A stretch of 64,000 bases of DNA, from NCBI GenBank assembly GCA_037102815.1, contig BTPP01000004.1, positions 1,798,001 to 1,862,000 on the forward strand. Direction: 5' to 3'. The stretch's first letter is position 1. Each line of letters starts with the position of its first letter. The notes beneath the pieces are model-generated. The model was not told the origin of the DNA, searched no databases, and worked only from the letters and a program-made list of their open reading frames with translations. This document shows, piece after piece, positions 35,087 to 45,611 of the stretch. The translations under genes were made by a program, and so were the position numbers. The DNA comes from Neurospora intermedia. Taxonomy: Eukaryota > Ascomycota > Sordariomycetes > Sordariales > Sordariaceae.

Positions 35087-36089
35087 ACCTCAACTCCCGC
35101 TGCCACCTCAATGAATGCTACGGCATACAGCACACCATAACGCACTCGGTCTGCATGATATCGACTTAGCACCTCAATCAAGGCATACCTACTTTTTTGA
35201 TGGACTTTGACCCTCAATATACAGGAACACAATTCCACCTCCTTCAGACGACCTATCTTCTAGTACGAACAATCCCCCAGGTTCGGTTTCGCTTCATTTT
35301 GTGAGAGCTGCGGCCCCGCTGAACGATGTGCAATTACGCGCGCCATGATGACCCGCTGCGTGGTGCCTCTAATGAATATACTCAAACTGCCAATTGGTCC
35401 AAAACAGGAGTACAAACTAGGACCATTGCTTTCATCTTGTCCTGGCAATATTCGAGCAACGTCAACTCACGAAAAACAACGACTTTTTGTTCTTGGTGAG
35501 TTGTCCTGTGCACCATTCTACTATGTACACACCTCTTGACCCGTTTCAGATCTGAGCAAGCGCACCACAGCAGGAGACATCGATCGCAGGTGTAGCCTTA
35601 TGGAAGCCGCCCCGTCCCCTCTCTTTCGATATCCCAGCGGCTATAATTATTGAAGCCTCAACAAATCCCCCCTTGTAGCGTAGATAGCGAAAGTAGATCC
35701 AGGTCTCTATCGACTGTGGCGAAGTGTACCTGGCTACCTGTCTTCGTTGGTTCAATCTTGTCATCGGAAGCGCATACATTACCTTCGCCTCTTTTGTGAT
35801 GTGGTACCAAACCCGAACAGACCAGCGAATCCGTCACCTCTATTTTCTTTCATGTTCCCTTGTACTTCCGCGCTCTTGTCCTTTTTTTTTTTCGCCTTAT
35901 CAGGATCTCGTTCCTAGTTCAACCCCCGATATCGAATGAACCGGAGGACACCGTATTTTCCTTCAACGCCCGAATGCACTGGCTCCAACCCGGCTACACA
36001 CTCCGGCCACGAATAGGCTGCTACGCGAGTCAGTAATGTGAAGGATCACTAAGGTTCTGACCAACACTTACACATGATTCTGCCTTTGC

Positions 36090-36851
36090 ATGTCACGCTG
36101 TCTCGTATACCCGGTGGCCCTTCCGTCAGGCTGGGTGTCGAGTACGAAGATAATTCCCATGTTTCAATCAACTGTTCAGCGATTGAATACTTGTTCAGTC
36201 GGTTTCTGTGGAGAGACTCTGAGCGATGTGTTAATGGTATGCGCCCCGGACAGTTGTTGCTTAGCTGGCTATGTCGCATGCTTCAACATTGCCTCGCTTC
36301 AAGGAGGCCATCATCTCACACAGGCAGGGACAAGTACCAGGAGCAGGTTACATAGCGCAATATGTCCAACTTCTGCCGGTGTTGTGGTTCGACAGAAAAT
36401 CCATGCAACGGTCACATGTATACATTGTCCTCAGAGTGCTGATTACCAGTCCAGTGGGTGTTTTTATCTTTGGGAACTTGGGTTGACTGGACTCACCTTA
36501 CCCATCCCACCGGATCAATCTGTTTCATCCGATATCAATCCAGCAGTCGTTCCGAGGTCAGAGCGCCACGTTGGAAAAAAAAGACAATCGGATCAAAGTT
36601 TGCCCACTTTACAACTGAAGCAAAGACGTTTTGATGGAAACATCGATTCTGATCAGCGCACTGGCCCGATACATACCTATGTAGGATGTATCCAGGTTCA
36701 TTTGGATCTAATCTTATCAGATCTCACGGTGTGCGGGCCACACCATGCCGCTGTGCCCCCTTTCTCTTTCTTCAGTTCTAAGCGAGCCCCGTATGCCCCG
36801 CTGAACGCCCATTGGGAAGGGCAAGGAACAAGTTCCTCGCCACAATCTTGA
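36090..36851 (+). CDS. Uncharacterised ORF, 253 aa, doubtful gene
   Basis: An uninterrupted 253-codon frame in DNA without other genes, unusually long for non-coding sequence. It starts MSRCLVYPVALPSGWVSSTK and ends HWEGQGTSSSPQS. It has about ten Cys residues in the first half and a basic stretch (RHVGKKRQSDQS) in the second, with no domain I recognise. The ATG context (T at -3) is poor and third-position bias is not evident, so chance is quite possible. Confidence 0.2.
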   Translation: MSRCLVYPVALPSGWVSSTKIIPMFQSTVQRLNTCSVGFCGETLSDVLMVCAPDSCCLAGYVACFNIASLQGGHHLTQAGTSTRSRLHSAICPTSAGVVVRQKIHATVTCIHCPQSADYQSSGCFYLWELGLTGLTLPIPPDQSVSSDINPAVVPRSERHVGKKRQSDQSLPTLQLKQRRFDGNIDSDQRTGPIHTYVGCIQVHLDLILSDLTVCGPHHAAVPPFSFFSSKRAPYAPLNAHWEGQGTSSSPQS

Positions 36852-37742
36852 AACATTCCATCTTTGGATTGGTTGAGGGGTCAACGAAACAAGGGGGCAC
36901 AGAAATTGCAGTCGAGTGATGAGTCCCAAGGTCAGGTAGGGCCCGGAAGGGAGTCTTGACAGCTCGGCTCTCGGCTTCGGTGGCTCGGGGATGACGGTTT
37001 GGGAATCTGGAAGACTGTTTCAACTGATTGCTGTTGTCTTGGCGTTGTTTCTCTAGTCATTATTAGCAGCCGCTATTCACTGCTGGATGCTATTAAAGCA
37101 ATAATAAATTGTTCGTGGATGTTTGGTCAAAAGCGAGGTCTTTCACGAGGTGCTGTGAAACGAGGAATTTGAATGCACATAGTAAAATCAATTTACGTTT
37201 GGCGTTTTGAAACCTTCGTGAACGAGTTTTCTTCACAATCTGAGTCTGCAGTGACAAGATTCAGGGGCCCTGGTAACCAAGAGTTGCCCCTTTGCCGCAG
37301 AAATCACCCTCAATGCTACCATAGCTGAGCTTTGGTGTTTCGCGATGGCTTCAAGGCGTTTACCGTATGTCTTTTGGGTTAGCATTGGTAGCAGATGTTC
37401 TAGTGCAATTCCTGAAGTGTTTCCCATATATCTTTTCTTCCCGACATCATGTAAATCTAGCTTCTCGTTTCTCTTTTTCATTTTCTTCGCTGCATTCACT
37501 TCACCCACTTTTGCCAGGCGCAATTCTTGTTTCTGTCCACTCATTCATTCATTTGTTTGGTTTCATAGCAAAAGCACCTGGCGTGCCATTCCTTTGGGCT
37601 TCTTGATCTCAGCATATATCACATCAGACTCATCAACCAACAAGCCCTGCGGCCCAATCCAATCCAAGCCTCTCATTCAAGCTCTACGCCTTACCAAGTC
37701 AAACCTTCACACCCATCCCGCTCCTCCACCACCACCACAAAA

Positions 37743-38438
37743 ATGTCGTCCAACATCAACAAGAACCTCTACTACACCGTCCCGCTGGACGACGATCTCG
37801 AATCCCAGGACTACCTCCAAGAAAAGAAGGCGCCCTGGTTCAGCGTCCCCGTCCGAAGCGCCGCCGTTGCCGCTCCCTCTCACTCTTCTCCCTTGTCTGC
37901 TTTGTGGAGACTACCTCAAAGATGGTGGCCAAACGACGATAGCCGCCACCACAACAGCGGCAACACTCGTGTCGACGGCAGCCGAGAACATGAAAGAGGC
38001 TTTTGGGACCGCTGGATATGGCTCGTCCACGCCGTTCTGCTGACTATTTCCGTGACGCTTTTTGCGTTGTCTATGTGCACGCTGCAAACCACGACAAGCA
38101 CGGGCGCGGGCGCGGCGGCAGCTCAGTGTCAGTGTCAGGGCACCGGGATGGCGGAAGGGGCGAAGGGTGCTGCTGGTGCTTCGAGTTTTGGTAAGGGATT
38201 CACGGATGTTGATATTTCCTGGGTTCTTCTGGACAGTTTGTTAATACTGTTTTGTCTGTGGATTTTAGTTCCTCGCTCTTTCTATGAGGGAGAGGAGACG
38301 GCGACGCCGACACCTGCTGCTGTGCTTCCTGTTCCGGTTGTCGACATTCCGGAATCGAAACATGTTGATATGAAGCTTTCGATGGATGATAAGACTTGGG
38401 TGGAAGAGGAGGAGGAGGAGGAGGAGGAGGAGGAGTGA
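37743..38438 (+). CDS. Orphan membrane protein with acidic poly-Glu tail
   Basis: The single reading frame encodes 231 aa. The start context CAAAAATGTC matches the fungal consensus. The N-terminus is cytosolic-looking (NLYYTVPLDDDLESQDYLQE). One clear membrane span lies at about residues 91-112 (WIWLVHAVLLTISVTLFAL), then a Gly/Ala/Gln-rich loop, a second span at about 159-177 (SWVLLDSLLILFCLWILVP), and a tail ending in eleven Glu coded by a GAG/GAA microsatellite. Bases 38191-38268 have intron ends (GTAAGG..TTTTAG), are 78 nt long, stay in frame and coincide with span 2, so splicing may give a 205-aa single-span form. I know no family. The N-terminus resembles UstYa/DUF3328 proteins in layout only; their HxxHC motif is absent. 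Confidence 0.7.
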   Translation: MSSNINKNLYYTVPLDDDLESQDYLQEKKAPWFSVPVRSAAVAAPSHSSPLSALWRLPQRWWPNDDSRHHNSGNTRVDGSREHERGFWDRWIWLVHAVLLTISVTLFALSMCTLQTTTSTGAGAAAAQCQCQGTGMAEGAKGAAGASSFGKGFTDVDISWVLLDSLLILFCLWILVPRSFYEGEETATPTPAAVLPVPVVDIPESKHVDMKLSMDDKTWVEEEEEEEEEEE

Positions 38439-40424
38439 GGAGTGAGATTGTGTTTCTGTGGGAGGGGAGATGCCTGGCTTGACGCTGGATCGAAGCTGGA
38501 TGTCAGCACGTGGTTTAGAGGTTGAATATCTGGGTAACAACAGGGTACTAGTAAAAACAGAGTTTAGCTGAAACGGTGGCTCTTTGTTGAACTTTAAGTT
38601 CCGCCTTTTGCATTCACACCTGAAATGATGTTGCTGCAAGACCCTTGATAGCAATTCACTTGCCCAGAGCCATTGGGCTGATGGAATGGGGTTCCATGTG
38701 GTGGTATACTCTCGGAGAACTCGGTAGGCAATTGTGGTCTTTTGTGTTGGAGATCAAGATGTCTAGCTGTCCCGGAGAGCCCAGCTCCATCCAACAACAG
38801 TCAGCCAACTCGGTCTGGGCGCATCTGATAAACCCAGTGGTGCCAATGCCAGTTTGGGGAGAATGCTCGAAATCGACCACTGGAGACAAATGGGATCTTC
38901 ATGGCTTTTTTTTTTTTTTACCGTTGTTCGTTGCGGATCTTGCATTTGGCAAAAAGCAGATGACAGTCAGCGACTTGGACAGCGGGAGATCTCTTTGATC
39001 CCAAGTCTTGGGATTGTGACAAGTTGTACCTGACTTTAAATGAGGGGCGTTCAAGGTGCCAGGTCCTCAAGTCACCAATCAATCAATTGTATCCTTCCAT
39101 CCAGGTCGGGTTTACCAGATAAGATCTCGCTGTGGGGAAGAAAGAGTGGGGACGAGTGGAGGGGTTTCTCACGGCTCCGGATCGTTCCAAAACCACGCCA
39201 TTTTGGTCGTTCGCATCTTCCTGCTTCCGAGAGTCAAGCGTTCTCCATTGAATCACTTTCGGCTTTCTTGCATTCAGTGACTTGGCTGGGCCATCCAATC
39301 AAGGAGCTCAATCAAGGTCCCTTGTGCTGTCGAGATCAGCTTCTTGTCAAACGTGCCACCCATCATGCAACGTCGAGGACAAGACGTTGGGTTGACAGCC
39401 CATTTTGTTATTGCCAACTTGCGATGTGAGAGCATACAACTAACGCTTTCCTTCGTTTGGCGAGCTAAAAGCATTTTAAAGAACCGTGACATTTCAGAGA
39501 GGCAAGAGGAAGGTACAGTCGAAGAATGCAAAGACGGGTGGATACGGAATCTCTGACGTTCGTTGGTGGAGGAAGAAAAAAAGAGGTTCTCGGATGGGTC
39601 CGGGCTTCCCTTAGAAGACCTCTCACCACACCACCACCACCACTCACGGTGCGGAGATGGCAAGACGAGCGGCCCATTCGGGGCCCAGATTTGATTAGAT
39701 CTTAGGGCAAAATTGAAAAAAAAAAAAAGGGGTTATTGGCGAAGATGATGTTGATGGATTGTTCAACAACGAAGCTCAATGTGGGAAGCAAATGTTCGGC
39801 ATTCCTGCTGGCTTGTGAGGCTCAAGCTACAAATTACTGCAGATATCTGTTTACGTCGTTATCTTTCACCTTTAAGAATGCCTGTCTTCACTCACAATAC
39901 AACCCGTTCGCTTGTCACTGCACCGTTATCGCAGGCGTGCGAGAGACGGAGCTTCTGTTGTCCTTGTTCGGAGCAACCCACGGATTTACGGGGCCAGTAA
40001 GGACAACTACCCTCGTCCCCGGGCCTTGGCACACTCGACGAAGGTCCGCTTGTTTTCGACGCGACGCTCGTTCGGGAAGCCGATCGTTCAGGGGTGGTTA
40101 TGACATGAGAAATTGGGCCTGTCACTTTATTGCCAGCGACACATCTAGTATCGGATTCGCGGCACACTCTTTCTTTCCCATTATTCATCGTGTTCTTCTG
40201 TTTTCTTCTTAAACCTTCTGCGCCGCGTTCTCTTCCCGTTGTCGGTCCTTCATTCTATCATTCCTTTTGGCTACCTACCAGGACCCACGCCTTTCCCCCC
40301 TTGCTTATCTACAGGTACCCGACACGGTCTTGATCCGGGCCTGGAACACAAAGCTTGCTCGGCTTGCTGTTACTCAACTCGCGTATCCCTTCTTTGGCGC
40401 GCAAGCCCAACAACCACCGTCAAG
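38439..40424. other. Intergenic region, 2.0 kb
   Basis: Between two plus-strand genes. No ORF with recognisable content. A T13 tract lies near 38907 and an A12 tract near 39718. The last 200-400 bp before 40425 are pyrimidine-rich and probably include the ERG3 5' leader. Confidence 0.55.
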
Positions 40425-41526
40425 ATGGACGTGGTCCTCGAGGTCAGCGACCAGTTCATGTTCGATTACATGTACGCCTGGCTACTACCAGCACGACCTG
40501 CTCTCTATGATTTCCCCGACAAATCCAATGGCACCGCACAAGCTTTCTCGTCCTGGGTGTATGAGCCCGCCACCAAGTTCTTCTCGCTCGAGCCCTCGCA
40601 GGCGGCCTACCAGAGTATCTGGACAAGAGACAACATCTACCGTCAAGCTCTATCGCTCTTCCTAATACTATGGTGCGCGCAAACCCCTTCTTTCATATTC
40701 GAGTTGGGCGCAAACACGCTAACCTTGGCTTACACACAGGCTCTTCGGTCTCGTAACCTACTACGTCTTCGCCTCCCTCTCCTACATCTTCGTCTTCGAC
40801 AAGAAGACTATGGAGCACCCCAAGTTCCTTAAGAACCAGGTCTGGCTCGAGATCAAGCAGACCAACGCCGCCCTGCCCGTCATGGCGTTCTTCACGTTCC
40901 CCTTCCTGGTCGCCGAAGTGCGCGGTTACTCACTCCTCTACGACACCACGGCCGAGGGTCCTGGTCGCTGGTACGACTTCTTCCAGTTCCCACTCTTCAT
41001 CATGTTCACCGATTTTGGCATCTACTGGATCCACCGTGGCCTTCACCACCCGCTCGTGTACAAGCACCTGCACAAGCCTCACCACAAGTGGATCATGCCA
41101 ACTCCCTATGCCAGCCACGCCTTCCACCCCATCGACGGCTTCGCCCAGAGCATCCCCTACCACATTTTCCCCTTTATCTTCCCGCTCCAGAAGATGGCGT
41201 ACGTTGGCCTTTTCGTGTTTATCAACTTCTGGACCATCATGATCCACGACGGCGAGTACTATGCCAATAACCCCGTGATCAACGGCGCCGCCTGCCACTC
41301 GGTTCACCACTTCGCCTTCAACTACAACTACGGCCAGTTCACCACGCTGTGGGACCGCCTCGGCGGCAGCTACAGGGAGCCCGACGGTGACATGTTCGCG
41401 AAGGAGAAGAAAATGAGCACGACGACGTGGAAGAAGCAGGTCAACGAGATGGAGAAGATTGTCAAGGAGGTGGAGGGTGAGGATGATCGGCTTTACGAGC
41501 CGACCGAGACTAAGAAGTCGAAATAG
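40425..41526 (+). CDS. erg3: Sterol C-5 desaturase (ERG3)
   Basis: Exons are 40425-40672 and 40740-41526. The 67-bp intron has the unusual donor GTGCGC, branch GCTAACC and acceptor CAG. The product is 344 aa, introducing the C5-C6 double bond of ergosterol in the ER with oxygen and cytochrome b5. The three iron-binding histidine boxes of the fatty acid hydroxylase superfamily are present: HRGLHH (181-186), HKPHH (194-198) and HSVHH (269-273). Membrane-spanning segments lie around residues 75-100, 120-140, 160-180 and 230-250. Blocks such as FLKNQVWLEIKQTNAALPVM and SHAFHPIDGFAQSIPYHIFP match animal SC5D closely, which separates it from the C-4 oxidase ERG25. A paralogue may exist elsewhere in the genome. 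The basic/acidic tail ends ETKKSK. Confidence 0.95.
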
Positions 41527-43463
41527 AGTGAAGTGCGAGAAAAATGAGGAGGGATAAAAATCTCACCAGTCCCGGTTGATGTCATTTTTTTCCTCAAGGG
41601 AAGAAAAAAAAAGAAATGACAAATGGGGTTAACGAATCAGCGTCATCTGGCCAAGACCAAGCCACCCAGTCTTGTGGTCCTGGATCAGGGACCCGGGTTG
41701 AATGGTTGGCTGACACCAAGGATCTGCGACGACCCTTCATGCGATGTGGGATGGTGGCACGGACGGCGGTCGATGACGACTGAACACCTGAACGAGAACG
41801 GCGATACACCACATTGGATACGGATGTATACTATCTGGAAACCCGCCGCGCCGGACCGGCCCACAAAAAGGCAAGAGGGTACTATAATACAGTACCCACA
41901 AAGAAGGAGTTAGTCTTATAAACCAAATGATGGAATGACTGAATTGGTAACTGGATTGGGACGGACGGAGCTGATAGCAACACATTCAAGAAAAGCAAGA
42001 ACAGTGGTCACTCACTGTTTGTCTATTATAAGGATTTTAATAACCTACACGTTGTACATATTTTATATCATTTTATATATACCCGCATCTTTGCACATTA
42101 GCATCATGTACGGATCTATCTGTTGTCCCTCCAGGCAACTAAACATATGCTGGAAAGATTGCCGTGTAGATGATTGATTCAAATGACACAGACAGGCAGA
42201 GAACACGAGACGATAGTTCTTATGGGATGAGAGCCTCCGAGTAAACAACACTTTATTTGCAAAAACACAAACCTAGGCGGTCACTGTCCCCAAGCCATGC
42301 AACAACCCATCGCTCCACTATTGCACAGGCGACAGGTACTTCCAAATTCAGTATCCTGGTAGGTATGACCAGTGTTACCAGCATGTCTTGCTTTCCTGAC
42401 ATCTTCAAGGGAACAAAGGTGAGGCATCACATATATGAGTAAACCGAAACGAAATGGCCAAGTCACACAACACGCAACACACAACACTATGGGTACAACA
42501 TAAATCAGAAGGCCAAGCAAACGCTAAGATTGCTTCTGAGCTTGGAAAACCCCCCGTTGAACCGGAGATAAGCGAAACTGGAGGCCTCCTGTCGCTTCCG
42601 CTTTGGATAGTATGATCTCAAGTTAGAACCTCATACACAAGAGGAGCAGAACTATAGGTTTGGCTGAGAGCAGATTGGGAATTCGACAGCACGCAGATGT
42701 GTGAGGTAGTGAGGGGATAATATACAGAAGGGGAGTCGACAGAAAAACGCTAATGGGTATTTCGGGTTCTGCATGGTTGACTAAGTAGCTTGAGTAGATA
42801 CTAGATGAATTGCCCACTATCAGACGCAACAACGTGATAGATGGGGATAAAGAAAAACTAAAAGGAAGAAGCCAGACGCCCGCCCCCATCCCCATCGCCC
42901 GTCTGCGCCAAATCTTGCTCACATGAGAGAATAGACAAGACCTCCAGAACGAAAAGGAAAAAAGAGTAAGGAAACGTGTGAGTGATGTTGTAACGATGGT
43001 ATAACGGTCGGTTGGTGTTGATACAGTTGTTGTAACAGCAGTAGTAAAGAAAAAAAAAAAAAAGGTCGAATGAGTGTTTTTAGTTGGTTAACACGTCGGT
43101 TCCAGCCCGTCGAAATGTGTAGTGTAGTGTAGTGTAGGTGTTAAAAGTGGTAAAAAGCGGTTGCGTTTGCACGGAGGGCTTGGTGTATAAGTCGAGTCGA
43201 AGTAATGTTGCTTGGTATGGGCTGTCCATTGGTCTGTGACAGAGGATGTATGTTTTCTTTCCCAAAGCTTCTGTGCACCTCGCCCACCCTTGTTGTCGGT
43301 TCGTCTTGTGTATACCGCGCGAGTCGGTTGGCTGGTTGAAGTGGTGAGTTTCCGCCTTCGCGCCCATTCTCTGGTTTGGTTCCGTTATGAGTATCACATC
43401 CATTATATTCTCCATCCCTCTCGCCATTTCTATCCCCATTGCTCGCGCTATCGCTTGTACCGC
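41527..43463. other. Intergenic region, 1.9 kb, between convergent genes
   Basis: The 3' flanks of ERG3 (+) and the DUF2015 gene (-). Nothing coding is visible. It contains an A14 tract near 43050 and a GTGTA repeat at 43117-43137. Confidence 0.6.
43117..43137 (+). repeat. GTGTA pentanucleotide repeat
   Basis: Four tandem units of GTGTA downstream of the DUF2015 gene. Confidence 0.8.
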
Positions 43464-43886
43464 TCATGAAAAGCTCACAAACTTGGGATCCCTTGGCAAC
43501 CCATCCGCTCCAATGCCATTCGCCTTGAACCTCCTCTCCATGTACAGCTTCCTCGCGTCGTCGAACTGAAGTCTCCTCCTCTTCATGATCTTGAGAATTT
43601 CCCGCTTGGCCTCATCATCCAAGCCAGCGCGACCGTCGCTCCCCCCAACGTTGCCCGCAAGATCAAAGTCGGCAGACGACAGACCGGCTTCCATATCCTC
43701 CTCGAACGAGTTGGAGGTAAAAGGCAATCGCGAGTACAGATATTCGCCGCCGGGAGCGCGGCGCAGGTAGGGTTCTATCGCGTCGAAGGCGTCAAGGAAG
43801 GGCGGCAGCCAGGTGTAGCGGGTGAAGTAGGCAGTGGTGGAGAAGAGGAGGGTGAAGAATATGAGGGCGTAGAGGAGGTTGATCAT
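43464..43886 (-). CDS. DUF2015 / UPF0357 small membrane protein
   Basis: A single exon of 140 aa. It starts with a hydrophobic anchor (NLLYALIFFTLLFSTTAYF, residues 3-21), then TRYTWLPPFLDAFDAIEPYL. The conserved C-terminal helix-turn block reads DDEAKREILKIMKRRRLQFD, followed by ARKLYMERRFKANGIGADGL and PRDPKFVSFS. This pattern is the fungal DUF2015 (UPF0357) family, which has members in both budding and fission yeast. No biochemical function is known to me. A single N-terminal anchor with the basic domain exposed is inferred. The gene is divergent from eL28, and the two share a 925-bp upstream region. Confidence 0.85.
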   Translation of the reverse strand: MINLLYALIFFTLLFSTTAYFTRYTWLPPFLDAFDAIEPYLRRAPGGEYLYSRLPFTSNSFEEDMEAGLSSADFDLAGNVGGSDGRAGLDDEAKREILKIMKRRRLQFDDARKLYMERRFKANGIGADGLPRDPKFVSFS

Positions 43887-44526
43887 TTTGGCGGTTTGTG
43901 TCTGTCACGTTTCGTTTTCTGAACGGGTGGGTATGGGTTGATGGATGGTTGCGAAAAGAGCGAGGGTGTCGAATGTAGAACGTAGATTTGAGGACAAAGA
44001 AATTGTGATTATGCAGTGGGCTTTGCGCAAGATGCGATCACGATACTTTTCGTGCTTCGGGTGGTCCGGTACGGCTTCTGGTGCCTGCAGTGCCGCTTGC
44101 GCGCGCAAAGGTAGCTGCTGATGTAAGTCGAGTCAAGTAGTCGCGTTGCAAAGCGAGTCAAGAAACGAAGACGATTTGTCAGGAGGTGATGAACAAGGAC
44201 TGGGAGAAGGAACACAAGTCAAGACATGTTTAGGCCCGGGCGGTTGTTGCAAACAAAGTCCGCGGCAGGTGAGGGATGGTAGGTTTTTTGAATAAGTTAA
44301 ATTGATCACAAGATGGAACACGCGGCGCAGACAGAATCTCGAATGAATGATATCCGCCCTGCCGCCCCGAAAAAGGATTGCCAAGACGCAGCCATGCTTG
44401 GGACATGGGTCATGACGAATGCGGCGGGCAAGGGTGACAAGTGGAAGCTGTCGCAAACTGAAGCGCAGCAGTGCTCGCCCCAACATCGCCCCGGCCCAAC
44501 AGCAATTCGACGGCATGCACAGGCCA

Positions 44527-44538
44527 CCCCTAACCCTG
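44527..44538 (+). promoter_or_regulatory. Telobox upstream of eL28
   Basis: CCCCTAACCCTG, 275 bp upstream of the eL28 ATG and 640 bp upstream of the divergent DUF2015 start. Telomere-type CCCTAACCC boxes act as Tbf1 sites in ribosomal protein promoters of many fungi; that role is inferred here. Confidence 0.55.
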
Positions 44539-44811
44539 TGCAGGTGACATCTTGGATGCTTGAAGCCGCCCGCCCCGTCGCCCAACAAGAAGCTCGAGCT
44601 GCTTACAGCTGGCTACAGCGCCAAGCCTTCTCTATGGCAGGTGGCCCTAGACCAGGTTAGGAAACCTAAGCGAGCCCACACTCAGGCGCGACAATTCACC
44701 GTGCTGGTGCCAAAATCCAGCGATATTGTCGATTGTGATCCCGATTCTCGAGAAGCTCGACTCTGCCTCCAGTAACGCCTAGGTCTTCTTGTAGCCCCAG
44801 ATCCCGCCAAA

Positions 44812-45611
44812 ATGTCTCTTAGCAACGTCTCTGCCGACCTCATCTGGGAGATCACCCGTAAGTTCTGATCCTGTCGAATTTCTGGCTCTGGCCGATTTGG
44901 GGAGTGTGTGGACATGGCGAAATGCTGACGGTGTTGTTTTTGCGGTCATATAGGCTCCCACAACTCTTTCCTCGTCAAGAGAAAGTCTGGTGGCGGTGTC
45001 CAGTTCTCCCGGGATCCCCTCAACTTGACCAACAAGCATTCCCGCAAGGTACGATTACCCGAAAGGACGAACCCGAGCAACCAAATCGGGTCAGAGAACA
45101 GATGGAAAAAGGGACAGTTTGGCTAACGTTTGGGGGAAAATAGTATGCTGGTTTCGTCAACGACAAGGTACATTGAGCAACCTCACCGACGCAAGTCGAA
45201 TATCCGACCGAACGAACCCATGGAACTGACAAATTTGGAATAGGCCGTCGGCGTTGTTCCTGGTGAGAAGGGTGGTGTCGTTGTGACCACCAAGAAGGCT
45301 GGCTCCATCAACAAGCCCGCTGCTCGTTACACCGTCGCTTTCGGTGCTAACAAGACTGCCCGCAAGTCAGTATACCCCGGCAATGACAGCTTCGAAACCA
45401 ACAGCAGCACGGAACGAATTGCTGACATGATGCGAACCTATACAGGACCTACAAGGCTATCGCCCGCCAGGTCGCCGGCTACCGCTCCGACCTCCTCAAG
45501 GCCGCCGTTGCCCGTGCCTCCGCCATCCGCCGCTCTCAGCGCGCCGTCAAGCCCGAGCCCGCCCAGAAGCTCCGTGGCAACGCCGCCAAGAAGGCTGCTG
45601 CCTCTGCTTAA
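44812..45611 (+). CDS. rpl28: 60S ribosomal protein eL28
   Basis: Five exons: 44812-44857, 44954-45048, 45144-45167, 45244-45365 and 45446-45611. Introns are 96, 95, 76 and 80 bp, all GT-AG. The product is 150 aa: MSLSNVSADLIWEITRSHNS, then FLVKRKSGGGVQFSRDPLNL, NKHSRKYAGFVNDKAVGV, and a basic Ala/Lys/Arg tail ending KKAAASA. This is the eL28 family, absent from S. cerevisiae but present in most eukaryotes. It sits on the large subunit surface. Exon 3 is only 24 nt (YAGFVNDK). The start context CGCCAAAATGTC and the strong C-ending codon bias fit very high expression. Upstream lies a telobox. Confidence 0.95.

Larger units (their letters stand above)
33277..37742. other. Intergenic region, 4.5 kb, with one long orphan ORF
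   Basis: Divergent upstream DNA of rco-1 (-) and the orphan membrane gene (+). The first 750 bp left of 34032 are GC-rich and probably the rco-1 leader, with two overlapping minus ORFs (33387-34001, 33505-34032). Other items are a telobox (34246-34258), a 12-bp unit repeated in tandem (about 34178-34201), a CA run (35068-35086), and a 253-codon plus ORF (36090-36851). Confidence 0.55.

Noticed and set aside
37743-38438. UstYa/DUF3328-type biosynthetic protein
   Set aside because: Only the single N-terminal span and general layout resemble that family. The HxxHC motifs are missing and no ripps-type or oxidase cluster surrounds it.
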